Source: JAVVHH01 sp050954595 (GTDB lineage: Bacteria > Pseudomonadota > Alphaproteobacteria > Acetobacterales > Acetobacteraceae). Taken from it: DNA of 16,200 bases. The stretch spans positions 1 to 16,200 of the forward strand of contig JBPBQE010000449.1 of NCBI GenBank assembly GCA_050954595.1, read 5' to 3'. Of the stretch, positions 7,975-14,888 are shown piece by piece. The notes under the pieces are model-generated. The model was not told the DNA's origin, ran no database searches, and was given only the letters and a program-made list of their open reading frames with translations. Numbering within the stretch: the stretch's first letter is position 1; each line of letters opens with the position of its first letter. The position numbers and the translations under genes are program-made.

Positions 7975-8149
7975 GATCAGGCCGGCTTACCGGCTCCCGT
8001 GGCGTTCGTCATCGAACTCGGCATCGCCGCTCCTGATCCAGATTACATGCACTACAACCTGAGCGTGTATAGCATAGAATCTTTCGCATGCCCAAGCGGT
8101 TCAGCCGCGCCAGCTTTGCGCCTCCGGCGTACCCTGCCATAAGGCCGGC
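7975..8149. promoter_or_regulatory. Divergent intergenic region between the glycosyltransferase and gmhA
   Basis: This gap must hold the promoters for the minus-strand glycosyltransferase and the + strand gmhA unit. The stretch 8041-8085 is locally AT-richer and contains TATAGC and TAGAAT (8069-8080), possible + strand -10 elements. On the minus strand, TTGGGC followed 18 bases later by TATACA is a weak promoter-like pair. Neither is convincing alone. AAGG at 8141-8144 is the likely gmhA ribosome binding site. No convincing gene lies inside; a short + strand frame starting at 8088 shadows gmhA. Confidence 0.35.
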
Positions 8150-8728
8150 ATGGATTTCATGGCATCATTTCTCGACGAGACGGTCGAGACATTCACCGCA
8201 TTTCGCGACAGCGCCGAGCAGCGCCGGGTCATGCAGGAGATGGCGGACGCCATCGTCGCGTGCTTCCGCGCCGACCGGAAGCTGATGATCTGCGGCAATG
8301 GCGGCAGCGCGGCGGATTCACAGCACATCGCGGCGGAATTCATCTCGCGCCTGATGTTCGACCGCGCCCCGTTGCCGGCAATTGCCCTGACCACTGATAG
8401 CTCCAACTTGACGGCAATCGGGAACGATTACGGTTACGAGAAAGTCTTCGAGCGTCAGGTGCTCGGCCTCGGCCAGCCCGGCGACATCCTGATCGGCATC
8501 TCCACCTCTGGCACATCCAAGAACGTGTTGCGCGCGTTCGAGGCAGCCAAGACCAAGGGCGTCGTCTGCTTCGCCTTTGCCGGCGCCAATCCCGGCCCGA
8601 TGGCCGAGCATTGCGAAAAGGTGCTCGCGGCCCCCTCCGCCAAGACCGCGACCATTCAGCAGATCCACATCACCGCGGCCCACATCGTCTGCGCCCTGGT
8701 CGAACGGACCATGTTTCCGCAAGGCTGA
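8150..8728 (+). CDS. gmhA: D-sedoheptulose-7-phosphate isomerase
   Basis: A 192-residue single SIS-domain protein, the normal GmhA length. It converts sedoheptulose 7-phosphate to D-glycero-D-manno-heptose 7-phosphate, the first committed step to nucleotide-activated heptoses for LPS, S-layer or capsule. Motifs are C-G-N-G-G-S-A-A-D-S-Q-H (48-59), the catalytic-type His59 and Glu63, the phosphate-binding G-I-S-T-S-G-T-S (116-123), and the C-terminal I-Q-Q-I-H with Gln171 and His178 in the positions expected for zinc and active-site residues. The ATG at 8150 is preferred because AAGG lies five bases upstream; ATG 8159 is an alternative. The next gene begins 14 bases after the stop and acts later in the same pathway, so the two form an operon. 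Homologous SIS proteins such as DiaA are less likely given that neighbour. Confidence 0.93.
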   Translation: MDFMASFLDETVETFTAFRDSAEQRRVMQEMADAIVACFRADRKLMICGNGGSAADSQHIAAEFISRLMFDRAPLPAIALTTDSSNLTAIGNDYGYEKVFERQVLGLGQPGDILIGISTSGTSKNVLRAFEAAKTKGVVCFAFAGANPGPMAEHCEKVLAAPSAKTATIQQIHITAAHIVCALVERTMFPQG

Positions 8729-8742
8729 GCGAGGGCTGAGCC

Positions 8743-9966
8743 ATGTCGGTTACCGTCAAGCAAGCCGCCGTTCTCGTCGGAGGGCTCGGCACCCGCCTTG
8801 GGGCGCTCACGGCCAACACGCCGAAGCCGCTGCTCACCTGCGGCGACCGGCCGTTCCTTGAATGGGTGCTGCGCGAGCTCTGCCGGTTCGGCATCGAGGA
8901 GACGCTGCTGCTGACCGGCTACCTCTCGGAGGAGGTCGAGCGCGTGTTGCCGGAGATCGCCGCCCGGCTGCCGGCGCCGATGCGGCTGATCTGCTGCCCC
9001 GAGCAGGGCAGGGCGGGCACGGGCGGCGCGTTGCACCAGGCGCGCGCGCATCTCGCCGACCGCTTCCTGCTGTGCAACGGCGATTCGTGGTTGGACTTCA
9101 ATCTCGCCCGTCTGCTGGCCGATGCTGCGACCGACGGGCCCGAGATCGTCGCTCGCATGGTGCTGCGGCAGCTTCCCGATGCATCCCGCGCCGGCGTGGC
9201 CGAGTTGGAGGGCGATCGGGTCACGGCGTTCCGCGAGCGGCCTCTCGTCCTTGGCCAGCCTGGATTGGCCAATGCGGGCGTCTACCTGCTGCGCCGCAGC
9301 GTGCTCGATCACATCGCCGATCCCTGCTCGCTCGAACGCGAAGTGCTGCCCAAGCTCGCGGAAGCCGGGCTGGTCCGTGGCACTGTCGGTGATGGCTACT
9401 TCATCGATATCGGCATTCCGGCCGACCTGGAGCGGGCACAGACCGAGTTGCCGGCGCGGCTGCATCGCCGGGCGCTGTTTCTCGACCGCGACGGCGTGAT
9501 CAACCATGACCATGGCTGGGTCGGGGAGCAGGAGCGGTTCGATTTCGTCGATGGCGCTCTTGCCACTGCGCGGGCTGCGGCCGATGCCGGTTGGCACGTG
9601 TTCGTGGTCACCAACCAGTCCGGCATCGCGCGCGGGCGATACGACGAGGCGCAGTTCGCCGCGCTATCGGCCTGGATGATCGACCGTTTCCGCGCCGAGG
9701 GTGGCAACATCGATGCGCTCCGCTACTGCCCGACGCATCCGGAGGCGCCGCTGGAGGTGTATCGCCGGGTCGATTCGCGCCGCAAGCCCGGCTCCGGCAT
9801 GCTCGACGAGCTGATCGCCGCCTGGGAGCTGGAGCCGGCGCGCTGCATCTTGGTTGGCGACCAGCCAACCGACCTTCAAGCCGCGGCGTCTGCCGGGGTC
9901 GCCGGTCACCAATTTCCGGGCGGCGACCTGCTCGCCTTTACCGGGCCGCTGCTGCGGGGTGAATGA
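8743..9966 (+). CDS. hddC-gmhB: Bifunctional heptose-phosphate nucleotidyltransferase / GmhB-like HAD phosphatase
   Basis: A 407-residue fusion. Residues 1 to about 235 form a nucleotidyltransferase: G-G-L-G-T-R-L (13-19), T-P-K-P-L-L (26-31), a C-N-G-D metal-binding segment and a late F-I-D-I-G-I-P block. This resembles HddC, which makes GDP-D-glycero-alpha-D-manno-heptose. Residues from about 240 form a HAD-IIIA phosphatase: D-R-D-G-V-I-N (Asp248, Asp250), V-T-N-Q-S-G-I, R-K-P (347-349) and G-D-Q-P-T-D (372-377), like GmhB, which removes the 7-phosphate from heptose 1,7-bisphosphate. The GmhB zinc loop is incomplete: C329-P-T-H332 is present, but the later two cysteines are replaced by Asp344 and Arg346. 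The 7-phosphate kinase needed before these steps is not nearby. GAGG at 8731-8734 precedes the ATG. The last 29 bases overlap the convergent adaptor gene. The nucleotide (GDP, ADP or other) is inferred. Confidence 0.88.
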   Translation: MSVTVKQAAVLVGGLGTRLGALTANTPKPLLTCGDRPFLEWVLRELCRFGIEETLLLTGYLSEEVERVLPEIAARLPAPMRLICCPEQGRAGTGGALHQARAHLADRFLLCNGDSWLDFNLARLLADAATDGPEIVARMVLRQLPDASRAGVAELEGDRVTAFRERPLVLGQPGLANAGVYLLRRSVLDHIADPCSLEREVLPKLAEAGLVRGTVGDGYFIDIGIPADLERAQTELPARLHRRALFLDRDGVINHDHGWVGEQERFDFVDGALATARAAADAGWHVFVVTNQSGIARGRYDEAQFAALSAWMIDRFRAEGGNIDALRYCPTHPEAPLEVYRRVDSRRKPGSGMLDELIAAWELEPARCILVGDQPTDLQAAASAGVAGHQFPGGDLLAFTGPLLRGE

Positions 9967-10807
9967 CCACGGTCGCGGTGCGGCCGGGGATTAGACTCAC
10001 GTTGGTGGGAACCGCGTCGAGCTTGATGCGGACGGGAACGCGTTGGGCAAGGCGAACCCAGGCAAAGGTCGGGGTGACATTGGCAAGCAGGTCGGGGCCG
10101 GCGGCGCGCTCGCGGTCGGTGATGCCGCCGGCGATGCTCTGGACGTGGCCGGAGAGCTTCGGCTCGCCGCCCAGGAGGCGGATGGTGGCGGAGTCGCCGG
10201 GATGGATGGCGCCGAGCTTGGTTTCCTCGAAGTAGCCATCGACGCGGAGGGAGTCGGTATCGACCATGGCGAACACGGCGCGGCCGGCGGCGACGTAATC
10301 GCCGGGTCGGAGGTCGAAGTTGGAGACGATGCCGTTGACGGTGGCCTTGACCTCGCTGCGGTCGAGGTTGAGGCGGGCGACGCCTAAATCGGCTTGGGAT
10401 TGCTGATAGGCGGCGGAAGCCTGGGCGAGGTTGGCGCCGGTCTGCTGCTGCTTCTCCTGGCTGACGGCGATATTGTTGAGGGATTGATAGCGGTTGTTCT
10501 CGCGCTCGGCTTCCTGGAAGGCGGCGAGCTTGCTGGCGACGACGGCCTGAGCCTGGCGGACGGCGAGGTCGAAGCGGGCGCGGTCGATGCGGAACATCAC
10601 ATCGCCCACGCGGATAGGCTGGTTATCATGGACGAGGACTTCAGCAACGAGGCCGCTGACATCCGGGGTGACGCCCAGGATGTCGGCGGTGACCCGGCCG
10701 TCGCGGGTCCAGGGCTCGATCATGTAATAGGTCCAAAGCCGCCAGCCGACGAAGATGGCGGCCGCGACGGCGGCCAGGGTGATGCCGATGCGAAGAAGCG
10801 ATTTCAT
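9938..10807 (-). CDS. AaeA/HlyD-like efflux periplasmic adaptor
   Basis: A 289-residue membrane fusion protein. An N-terminal membrane anchor (about residues 7-27) is followed by W-T-R-D-G-R-V-T-A-D, typical of the AaeA/EmrA branch. Then come the first half of a lipoyl-like domain (S-G-L-V-A-E-V-L-V-H-D-N-Q), an Ala/Gln-rich coiled-coil hairpin at about 80-150, the returning lipoyl half (V-N-G-I-V-S-N-F-D-L-R-P-G-D-Y-V) and a beta-barrel domain (V-D-G-Y-F-E-E-T-K-L). It should bridge the inner-membrane pump to an outer-membrane channel. It is the last gene of a FUSC-DUF1656-adaptor operon, starting 13 bases past the DUF1656 stop. Its 3' end overlaps the convergent heptose fusion gene by 29 bases. 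No outer-membrane TolC-type gene is in the window. Aromatic acids are the likely substrates by family analogy only. Confidence 0.9.
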   Translation of the reverse strand: MKSLLRIGITLAAVAAAIFVGWRLWTYYMIEPWTRDGRVTADILGVTPDVSGLVAEVLVHDNQPIRVGDVMFRIDRARFDLAVRQAQAVVASKLAAFQEAERENNRYQSLNNIAVSQEKQQQTGANLAQASAAYQQSQADLGVARLNLDRSEVKATVNGIVSNFDLRPGDYVAAGRAVFAMVDTDSLRVDGYFEETKLGAIHPGDSATIRLLGGEPKLSGHVQSIAGGITDRERAAGPDLLANVTPTFAWVRLAQRVPVRIKLDAVPTNVSLIPGRTATVVIHPAAAAR

Positions 10808-10819
10808 GGAGCGTTCATT

Positions 10820-11032
10820 TCAGGGGCCAACCAGTGATGTTGCCAGAGCGACGGTGGCGCCGAGGATGATGATGCCGAGCGCCAAGTCGAAGAGCGGGCG
10901 GTGCCAGACGAGGCGGTAGAAGCCGGTCGCGGCCAGGATCCGACGGAGCAGCATGGTGACCAGGATGGCGATGGTCGTCCAGGCGAACAGGGCGGGGAAG
11001 AGCACGCCGCCGCCGAGTGACATCTCGGCCAT
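10820..11032 (-). CDS. DUF1656 small membrane protein (AaeX-like)
   Basis: A 70-residue protein with two hydrophobic segments (about residues 10-30 and 45-67) joined by a short basic loop containing G-F-Y-R-L-V-W-H-R-P-L-F-D, a pattern characteristic of DUF1656. Members sit between FUSC-type pumps and HlyD adaptors, as E. coli AaeX does in the aae operon; the molecular role is not established. The ATG (11032-11030) shares one base with the FUSC stop (TGATG), so translation is probably coupled. Confidence 0.9.
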   Translation of the reverse strand: MAEMSLGGGVLFPALFAWTTIAILVTMLLRRILAATGFYRLVWHRPLFDLALGIIILGATVALATSLVGP

Positions 11033-13038
11033 CAGACGGCGTCCGCTCGGTAGGCGGCGGCATCGGGAAGCAGGGCGCGGCGAAGGCCGATGAGGGCCAG
11101 CATGGCACGGGTGCGGTCGGCGGCGGTTGTCTTGGCCAGGGCGGCGTCGAGGGCGGCGAGCAGGGTGTCGTCGGGGAGGCCGGGCTTGCCGGCGGCACGG
11201 GCACGGAAATGACGCGCGAGGGTGGTCAGAACGTGTTCGACGGCGAGGCGGATGTCGTCGGGCAGACTGCGGCGGACCTTGCGGAGCATGACGATGTTCA
11301 GCCCGGCGCGAAGTTTGGCAAGCATGTCGACGGTGTTAATGGCGCTGTCCGGGCCGGCGGCGGCGATGCGCGGGGCGAGTAGGCCGATGCGATCGAGCAT
11401 GAGACCGGCGAAGCGGGCGCGGTTGCCGGCGCCGTGCTGTTCGGCGGCATCGGCGAGGTCGGCCCAGCTTTGGCGGATGAGGCGGGTGGCACTCCATTCG
11501 GCGCCGACGGAGCGGATAACGGCGGTGATGATGGCGGCCATGCCGATGCCGACGAAGAGGGCGACGGAGGAGTCGACGAAGGGGGCGAACTGGGCGTCGT
11601 AGGTGGATTGGAGGCTGAGCAGGGTGGAGCCGTTGGCGGCCAAAGGCAGGCCGATCGAGGCGGTCTTCGGATTTCCGCAGAGGGCGCCGTAGGTCAGGAA
11701 GATGGGGGCCAGGGCGAGAGCGAGCATGGGGAAGTCGGACAACGGAGGCAGAAAGACGAAGAGGTAGATCGCGTCGACGACGATGGCGACGAGAGACCAG
11801 TAAAGGAAGTTGAGGATGGCGGGAACCGGGTCGTCCTGGACGGCGAAGAAGCTGCAGACGACGGCGGCGAGGACGGCGGCGTTGGCGCCGGATGTCCAGG
11901 CCGTAGCGATCCAGAAACCGGTGATGACGAGAATGGCGAATGCCGCGGCGCCCGCGGACCAAAGGGCGCGGGCATGGTCGACATGGCGGACGAGGGCGGC
12001 GCCCTGCGTGCGGTCGTAGGCGAGGGGGCTGGGGAAGGGGCCGGCATCGCGGAGGTGCCGATGCAGGCGGCGACAATCCTCGATGAGATCGATCGTGGCG
12101 CCGAGGCGGTCCAGCAGGCCGATGCGGAGCAGGTCGTTCCAGCTCGCCTTGGGGGCATTATCCGGCTCCGGTTGGCGAAGCACGTCGGGTGCGCGGTCGG
12201 TGTTCTTGTCGGCGATCCAGGCCGCGGCGGCGTCGAGGCGGGGTTGCAACGGCGCGAGGCCGTCCGCCTGACGGAGGGCGGTCGTGCGATCGTTGAGGGC
12301 GGAGAGTTCGGGCAGCAGCATCAGCAAGCGGCGGCGGAGAGCGTTCAGGGTGCGGAGTGCGTCGGATTGGGCCGTCGGGTCCCAGGCGAGATAGGAGGTG
12401 AGTAGGTCGATCTCGGCGAGGTCGCCGGCCAGGGCCTGGCGCTTGGCGTTGGCAATGCCGGTTTCGTCGCCGTGCAGGATCGCCAGGCTCCATTCGGCGG
12501 CGCTGTCGAGCCAATGGTCGAGACGGTCGGCCAGCACGGGCTGCACCCGGCGGGGGAAGACCACGGAGGCCATGATACTGGCGCAGGCGATGCCGATGCC
12601 GATTTCCTGCACCCGGGCGACGGCTGTGGTGAAGATGGTCGCCGGGCTGTCGACGGAGGGGAAGCCGATGATGGCGGCGGTATAGCCGGCGAGCATGAAG
12701 ACGTAGCTGCGCGGGGTGCGGTCGAGGAGGGCGAAGTAGAGGCAGGCGCCGGTCCAGAGCGACATGGCGAGGGCCAGCAAGGGTGGGGCGTCGACGAGGT
12801 TGGGCACCAGGACGATGGCGGCGGCGGCGCCTATGATCGTGCCCCCGAAGCGGTAGGCGGCTTTGGAGCGGGTGGCGCCGGAAAGGGGTTGGGAGGCGAT
12901 GTAGACGGAAGCCATGGCCCAATAGGGACGGTCTAGGTCGAAGGCGAAGCAGATGAAGAGCGCGAGTAGGGCTGCGGCAAAGGTGCGGACCGAAAACAGC
13001 CATGCTTGCGGGCCAGGTAACTTGTCCGAGAGCATCAT
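11032..13038 (-). CDS. FUSC family aromatic acid/fusaric acid efflux membrane protein (AaeB-like)
   Basis: About 668 residues with the two-half FUSC architecture. The N-terminal helix cluster begins at about residue 12 (F-A-A-A-L-L-A-L-F-I-C-F) and contains P-Y-W-A-M-A-S-V-Y-I, Q-P-L-S-G-A-T-R-S-K-A-A-Y-R and G-G-T-I-I-G-A. A long soluble middle region follows, then a second hydrophobic cluster (G-F-W-I-A-T-A-W-T-S-G-A-N-A-A-V). Members export aromatic acids such as p-hydroxybenzoate or fusaric acid together with an HlyD adaptor. The start is placed at tandem ATGs (13038/13035), where recognisable FUSC sequence begins; the frame stays open for 540 codons further upstream, but that stretch is Pro/Arg-rich and antisense to real genes. 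No clear ribosome binding site is visible. The cassette gene on the opposite strand begins 30 bases away, so promoters must overlap coding sequence. Confidence 0.92.
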   Translation of the reverse strand: MMLSDKLPGPQAWLFSVRTFAAALLALFICFAFDLDRPYWAMASVYIASQPLSGATRSKAAYRFGGTIIGAAAAIVLVPNLVDAPPLLALAMSLWTGACLYFALLDRTPRSYVFMLAGYTAAIIGFPSVDSPATIFTTAVARVQEIGIGIACASIMASVVFPRRVQPVLADRLDHWLDSAAEWSLAILHGDETGIANAKRQALAGDLAEIDLLTSYLAWDPTAQSDALRTLNALRRRLLMLLPELSALNDRTTALRQADGLAPLQPRLDAAAAWIADKNTDRAPDVLRQPEPDNAPKASWNDLLRIGLLDRLGATIDLIEDCRRLHRHLRDAGPFPSPLAYDRTQGAALVRHVDHARALWSAGAAAFAILVITGFWIATAWTSGANAAVLAAVVCSFFAVQDDPVPAILNFLYWSLVAIVVDAIYLFVFLPPLSDFPMLALALAPIFLTYGALCGNPKTASIGLPLAANGSTLLSLQSTYDAQFAPFVDSSVALFVGIGMAAIITAVIRSVGAEWSATRLIRQSWADLADAAEQHGAGNRARFAGLMLDRIGLLAPRIAAAGPDSAINTVDMLAKLRAGLNIVMLRKVRRSLPDDIRLAVEHVLTTLARHFRARAAGKPGLPDDTLLAALDAALAKTTAADRTRAMLALIGLRRALLPDAAAYRADAV

Positions 13039-13068
13039 AGTTGATGAACGGATGCGAGGGGCCGGTGG

Positions 13069-14163
13069 TTGCGGCGGCAACTCGTTCGTCTTTCGCGACG
13101 TTCCCAGGGTGTGATCTGCCTTCAAACTCTTGAGACGATTCTGCCGGCGATGCTGGCGCGAGCGAGTGTGCTCGATGCAGCGGGAGCGTTTCCGGCGGAA
13201 GACGTTGCGGCGTTGCGGCAGGCGGGGGTGCTGGCGGCGCCGGTGCCGGTCGCGTTCGGCGGTGACGGTATGGGGACGGAGCCGGTGGGCGCAGAGGCGG
13301 TGCTGGCGCTGATGCTGGCCCTGGGGCGAGGCAATCTGGCGGTGGCACGGCTGATCGAGGCGCACGTGAATGCGCTGCGGTTGATCGTACGGTTCGGGGA
13401 TGAGCGGGCGGTCGAGGCGGCAGTGGCGGATGCGCGGGCAGGGCATTTGTTCGGGCTGTGGGTGACGGATGGACGCCGGGCTCTGGTCGCGGATGGGGAG
13501 CGGTTGAGCGGGCAGAAGGGGCCTTGCAGCGGGGCGGGGCATTGCACGCGCGCGCTGGTGACGGCGGAAGCGGGTGACGGGATACGGATGGCGGTGGTGG
13601 CGTTGAGCGGGGCGGAGGCGGTGGTGCCGGTGCAGGGGATGCAGGGGATGCGGGGGGCGGCCAACGGGGTGGTCGATCTTGATGGGGCAACCGTGCGGGA
13701 CTGGGTCGGGATCGCGGGGGATTACCTGGTAGAGCCGGATTTCTCGTGCGGGGCGTGGCGGGCGTCGGCCGCGGCGGCGGGCGCGTTGGCCGGGCTGGTG
13801 GAGGCCGTGGGCGAGGGGTTGCGACGGAAGGGGCAGACAGAGGCGCCGATGCAGTTGGCGCGGTTCGGGGAGATGGTGACGGCGCGGGAGACGGCGCGGC
13901 TGTGGGTGGAGCGGATGGCCAAGGTGGCGGAGGGGAACGAGGCGAGCGAGGCGGAGAAGGTAGCGACGGTGAATTTGGGGCGGGGGGCGGTGGAGCGGGC
14001 TTGTCTCGATGGGATTAGGCTGGCGCAGCGGTCGATGGGGTTGGGGGCGTTCGTGGCGCCGAACCCGGTGGAGCGGATGGTGCGGGATCTCGGGATCTAC
14101 CTGCGTCAGCCGGCGCCGGATGCGGTGCTGCTGGAGGCGGCAGCATGGCATTTGGCGCGATGA
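13069..14163 (+). CDS. Acyl-CoA dehydrogenase-like flavoprotein
   Basis: About 364 residues with the general acyl-CoA dehydrogenase plan. A helical N-terminal part has F-P-A-E-D-V-A-A-L-R-Q-A-G-V-L then P-V-P-V-A-F-G-G. A middle beta domain has L-S-G-Q-K-G-P-C-S-G-A-G-H-C-T-R, and a C-terminal helical bundle ends with M-V-R-D-L-G-I-Y-L-R-Q-P-A-P-D-A (337-352). In true acyl-CoA dehydrogenases the last region usually carries an E-G-T-type segment with the catalytic Glu; here the equivalent stretch is R-Q-P-A-P-D-A, so the normal base appears absent. It may oxidise a carrier-bound or amino substrate, or act as a flavin monooxygenase like DszC relatives. The TTG start at 13069 is supported by GAGGGG seven bases upstream; GTG 13111 (350 residues) is an alternative. 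The next gene overlaps its end. About five of six codons sampled end in G. Confidence 0.8.
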   Translation: MRRQLVRLSRRSQGVICLQTLETILPAMLARASVLDAAGAFPAEDVAALRQAGVLAAPVPVAFGGDGMGTEPVGAEAVLALMLALGRGNLAVARLIEAHVNALRLIVRFGDERAVEAAVADARAGHLFGLWVTDGRRALVADGERLSGQKGPCSGAGHCTRALVTAEAGDGIRMAVVALSGAEAVVPVQGMQGMRGAANGVVDLDGATVRDWVGIAGDYLVEPDFSCGAWRASAAAAGALAGLVEAVGEGLRRKGQTEAPMQLARFGEMVTARETARLWVERMAKVAEGNEASEAEKVATVNLGRGAVERACLDGIRLAQRSMGLGAFVAPNPVERMVRDLGIYLRQPAPDAVLLEAAAWHLAR

Positions 14164-14888
14164 CTGCCGGGGAAGCCTTGGCGGCGATGCGGGAATTGCC
14201 GGTGGCGGGCTTGGAGACGATCCTGGGTGGGCGGCGGCCGTTGATACTGGCGCCGCATGCGGATGACGAGAGTTTGGGATGCGGGGGATTGTTAGCGCAG
14301 GCGGCGACTGCCGGGTTGCAGCCGGGGGTGTTGGTGCTGACGGATGGGGCCGGGTCGCATCCTGGGTCGGTGCGGTATCCGCCGGCGCGGCTGCGGGCGG
14401 TGCGGGAAGCGGAGGCTCGGGCGGCAGTGGCGATCCTGGGGGTGGAGCGGATCGGCTTCCTGGGATTGGCGGATACGGCGGCACCGGTTGCTGGAGCCGA
14501 GTTCGAGGCGGCGGTGGAACGGATTCTCTCGGTGGCCCGGGAGTGGGATTGCGGGGTGTTGCTGGCGCCTTGGCGGCATGATCCGCATTGCGATCACGAG
14601 GCGGCACATCTGATGGCGAGCGCGGCGGCCGAGCGGGCCGGGTTGGGGCATCTCGCATATCCGGTGTGGGGGTGGACGCTGGACCCGGCGGTGACGTTGG
14701 AGGGGCCGGTGGTGGCAGGGTGGCGGTTGGACGTTTCGGATGAGCGGGCTGTCAAAGAGCGGGCGATCGGGGCGCATCGATCGCAATATGCCGGGTTGGT
14801 GGATGACGATCCTGGCGGCTTCCAGTTGGAGGCCGGGTTCTTGGACTTGTTCGCAGAACGCTTCGAAACATTTCTGAGCGCGCCGTGA
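14145..14888 (+). CDS. PIG-L family deacetylase
   Basis: A 247-residue PIG-L/LmbE-type zinc hydrolase, the family that includes MshB and GlcNAc-PI deacetylase and removes N-acetyl groups from amino sugars or related conjugates. The motif near the N-terminus is L-A-P-H-A-D-D-E-S (His38, Asp40, Asp41), with Ala where most members have Pro. A second cluster H-D-P-H-C-D-H-E-A-A-H (145-155) supplies the expected third metal ligand, probably His151. No signal peptide is evident, so it is likely cytoplasmic. The ATG at 14145 has GGAGG seven bases upstream and overlaps the previous gene by 19 bases. ATG 14160, forming ATGA with the previous stop, would give 242 residues and is a reasonable alternative. 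It is the middle gene of the flavoprotein/deacetylase/glycosyltransferase cassette and shares its G-ending codon bias. Confidence 0.9.
   Translation: MAFGAMTAGEALAAMRELPVAGLETILGGRRPLILAPHADDESLGCGGLLAQAATAGLQPGVLVLTDGAGSHPGSVRYPPARLRAVREAEARAAVAILGVERIGFLGLADTAAPVAGAEFEAAVERILSVAREWDCGVLLAPWRHDPHCDHEAAHLMASAAAERAGLGHLAYPVWGWTLDPAVTLEGPVVAGWRLDVSDERAVKERAIGAHRSQYAGLVDDDPGGFQLEAGFLDLFAERFETFLSAP

Noticed and set aside
11434..12405. Long + strand frame opposite the FUSC gene
   Set aside because: Gly/Asp/Glu-rich antisense translation with no recognisable domain; the minus-strand FUSC reading has clear membrane helices and family motifs.
13638..13660. Short tandem repeat encoding Q-G-M-Q-G-M-R-G in the flavoprotein
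   Set aside because: Only about two and a half copies of a 9-base unit inside a coding region, in keeping with the local G-rich codon use; no sign of a functional repeat array.
13039..14658. A 540-codon upstream extension of the minus-strand FUSC frame
   Set aside because: The translation is Pro/Arg/His-rich low-complexity sequence antisense to the flavoprotein and PIG-L genes. Recognisable FUSC sequence starts only at 13038, and the open frame is explained by G-ending codons on the + strand.
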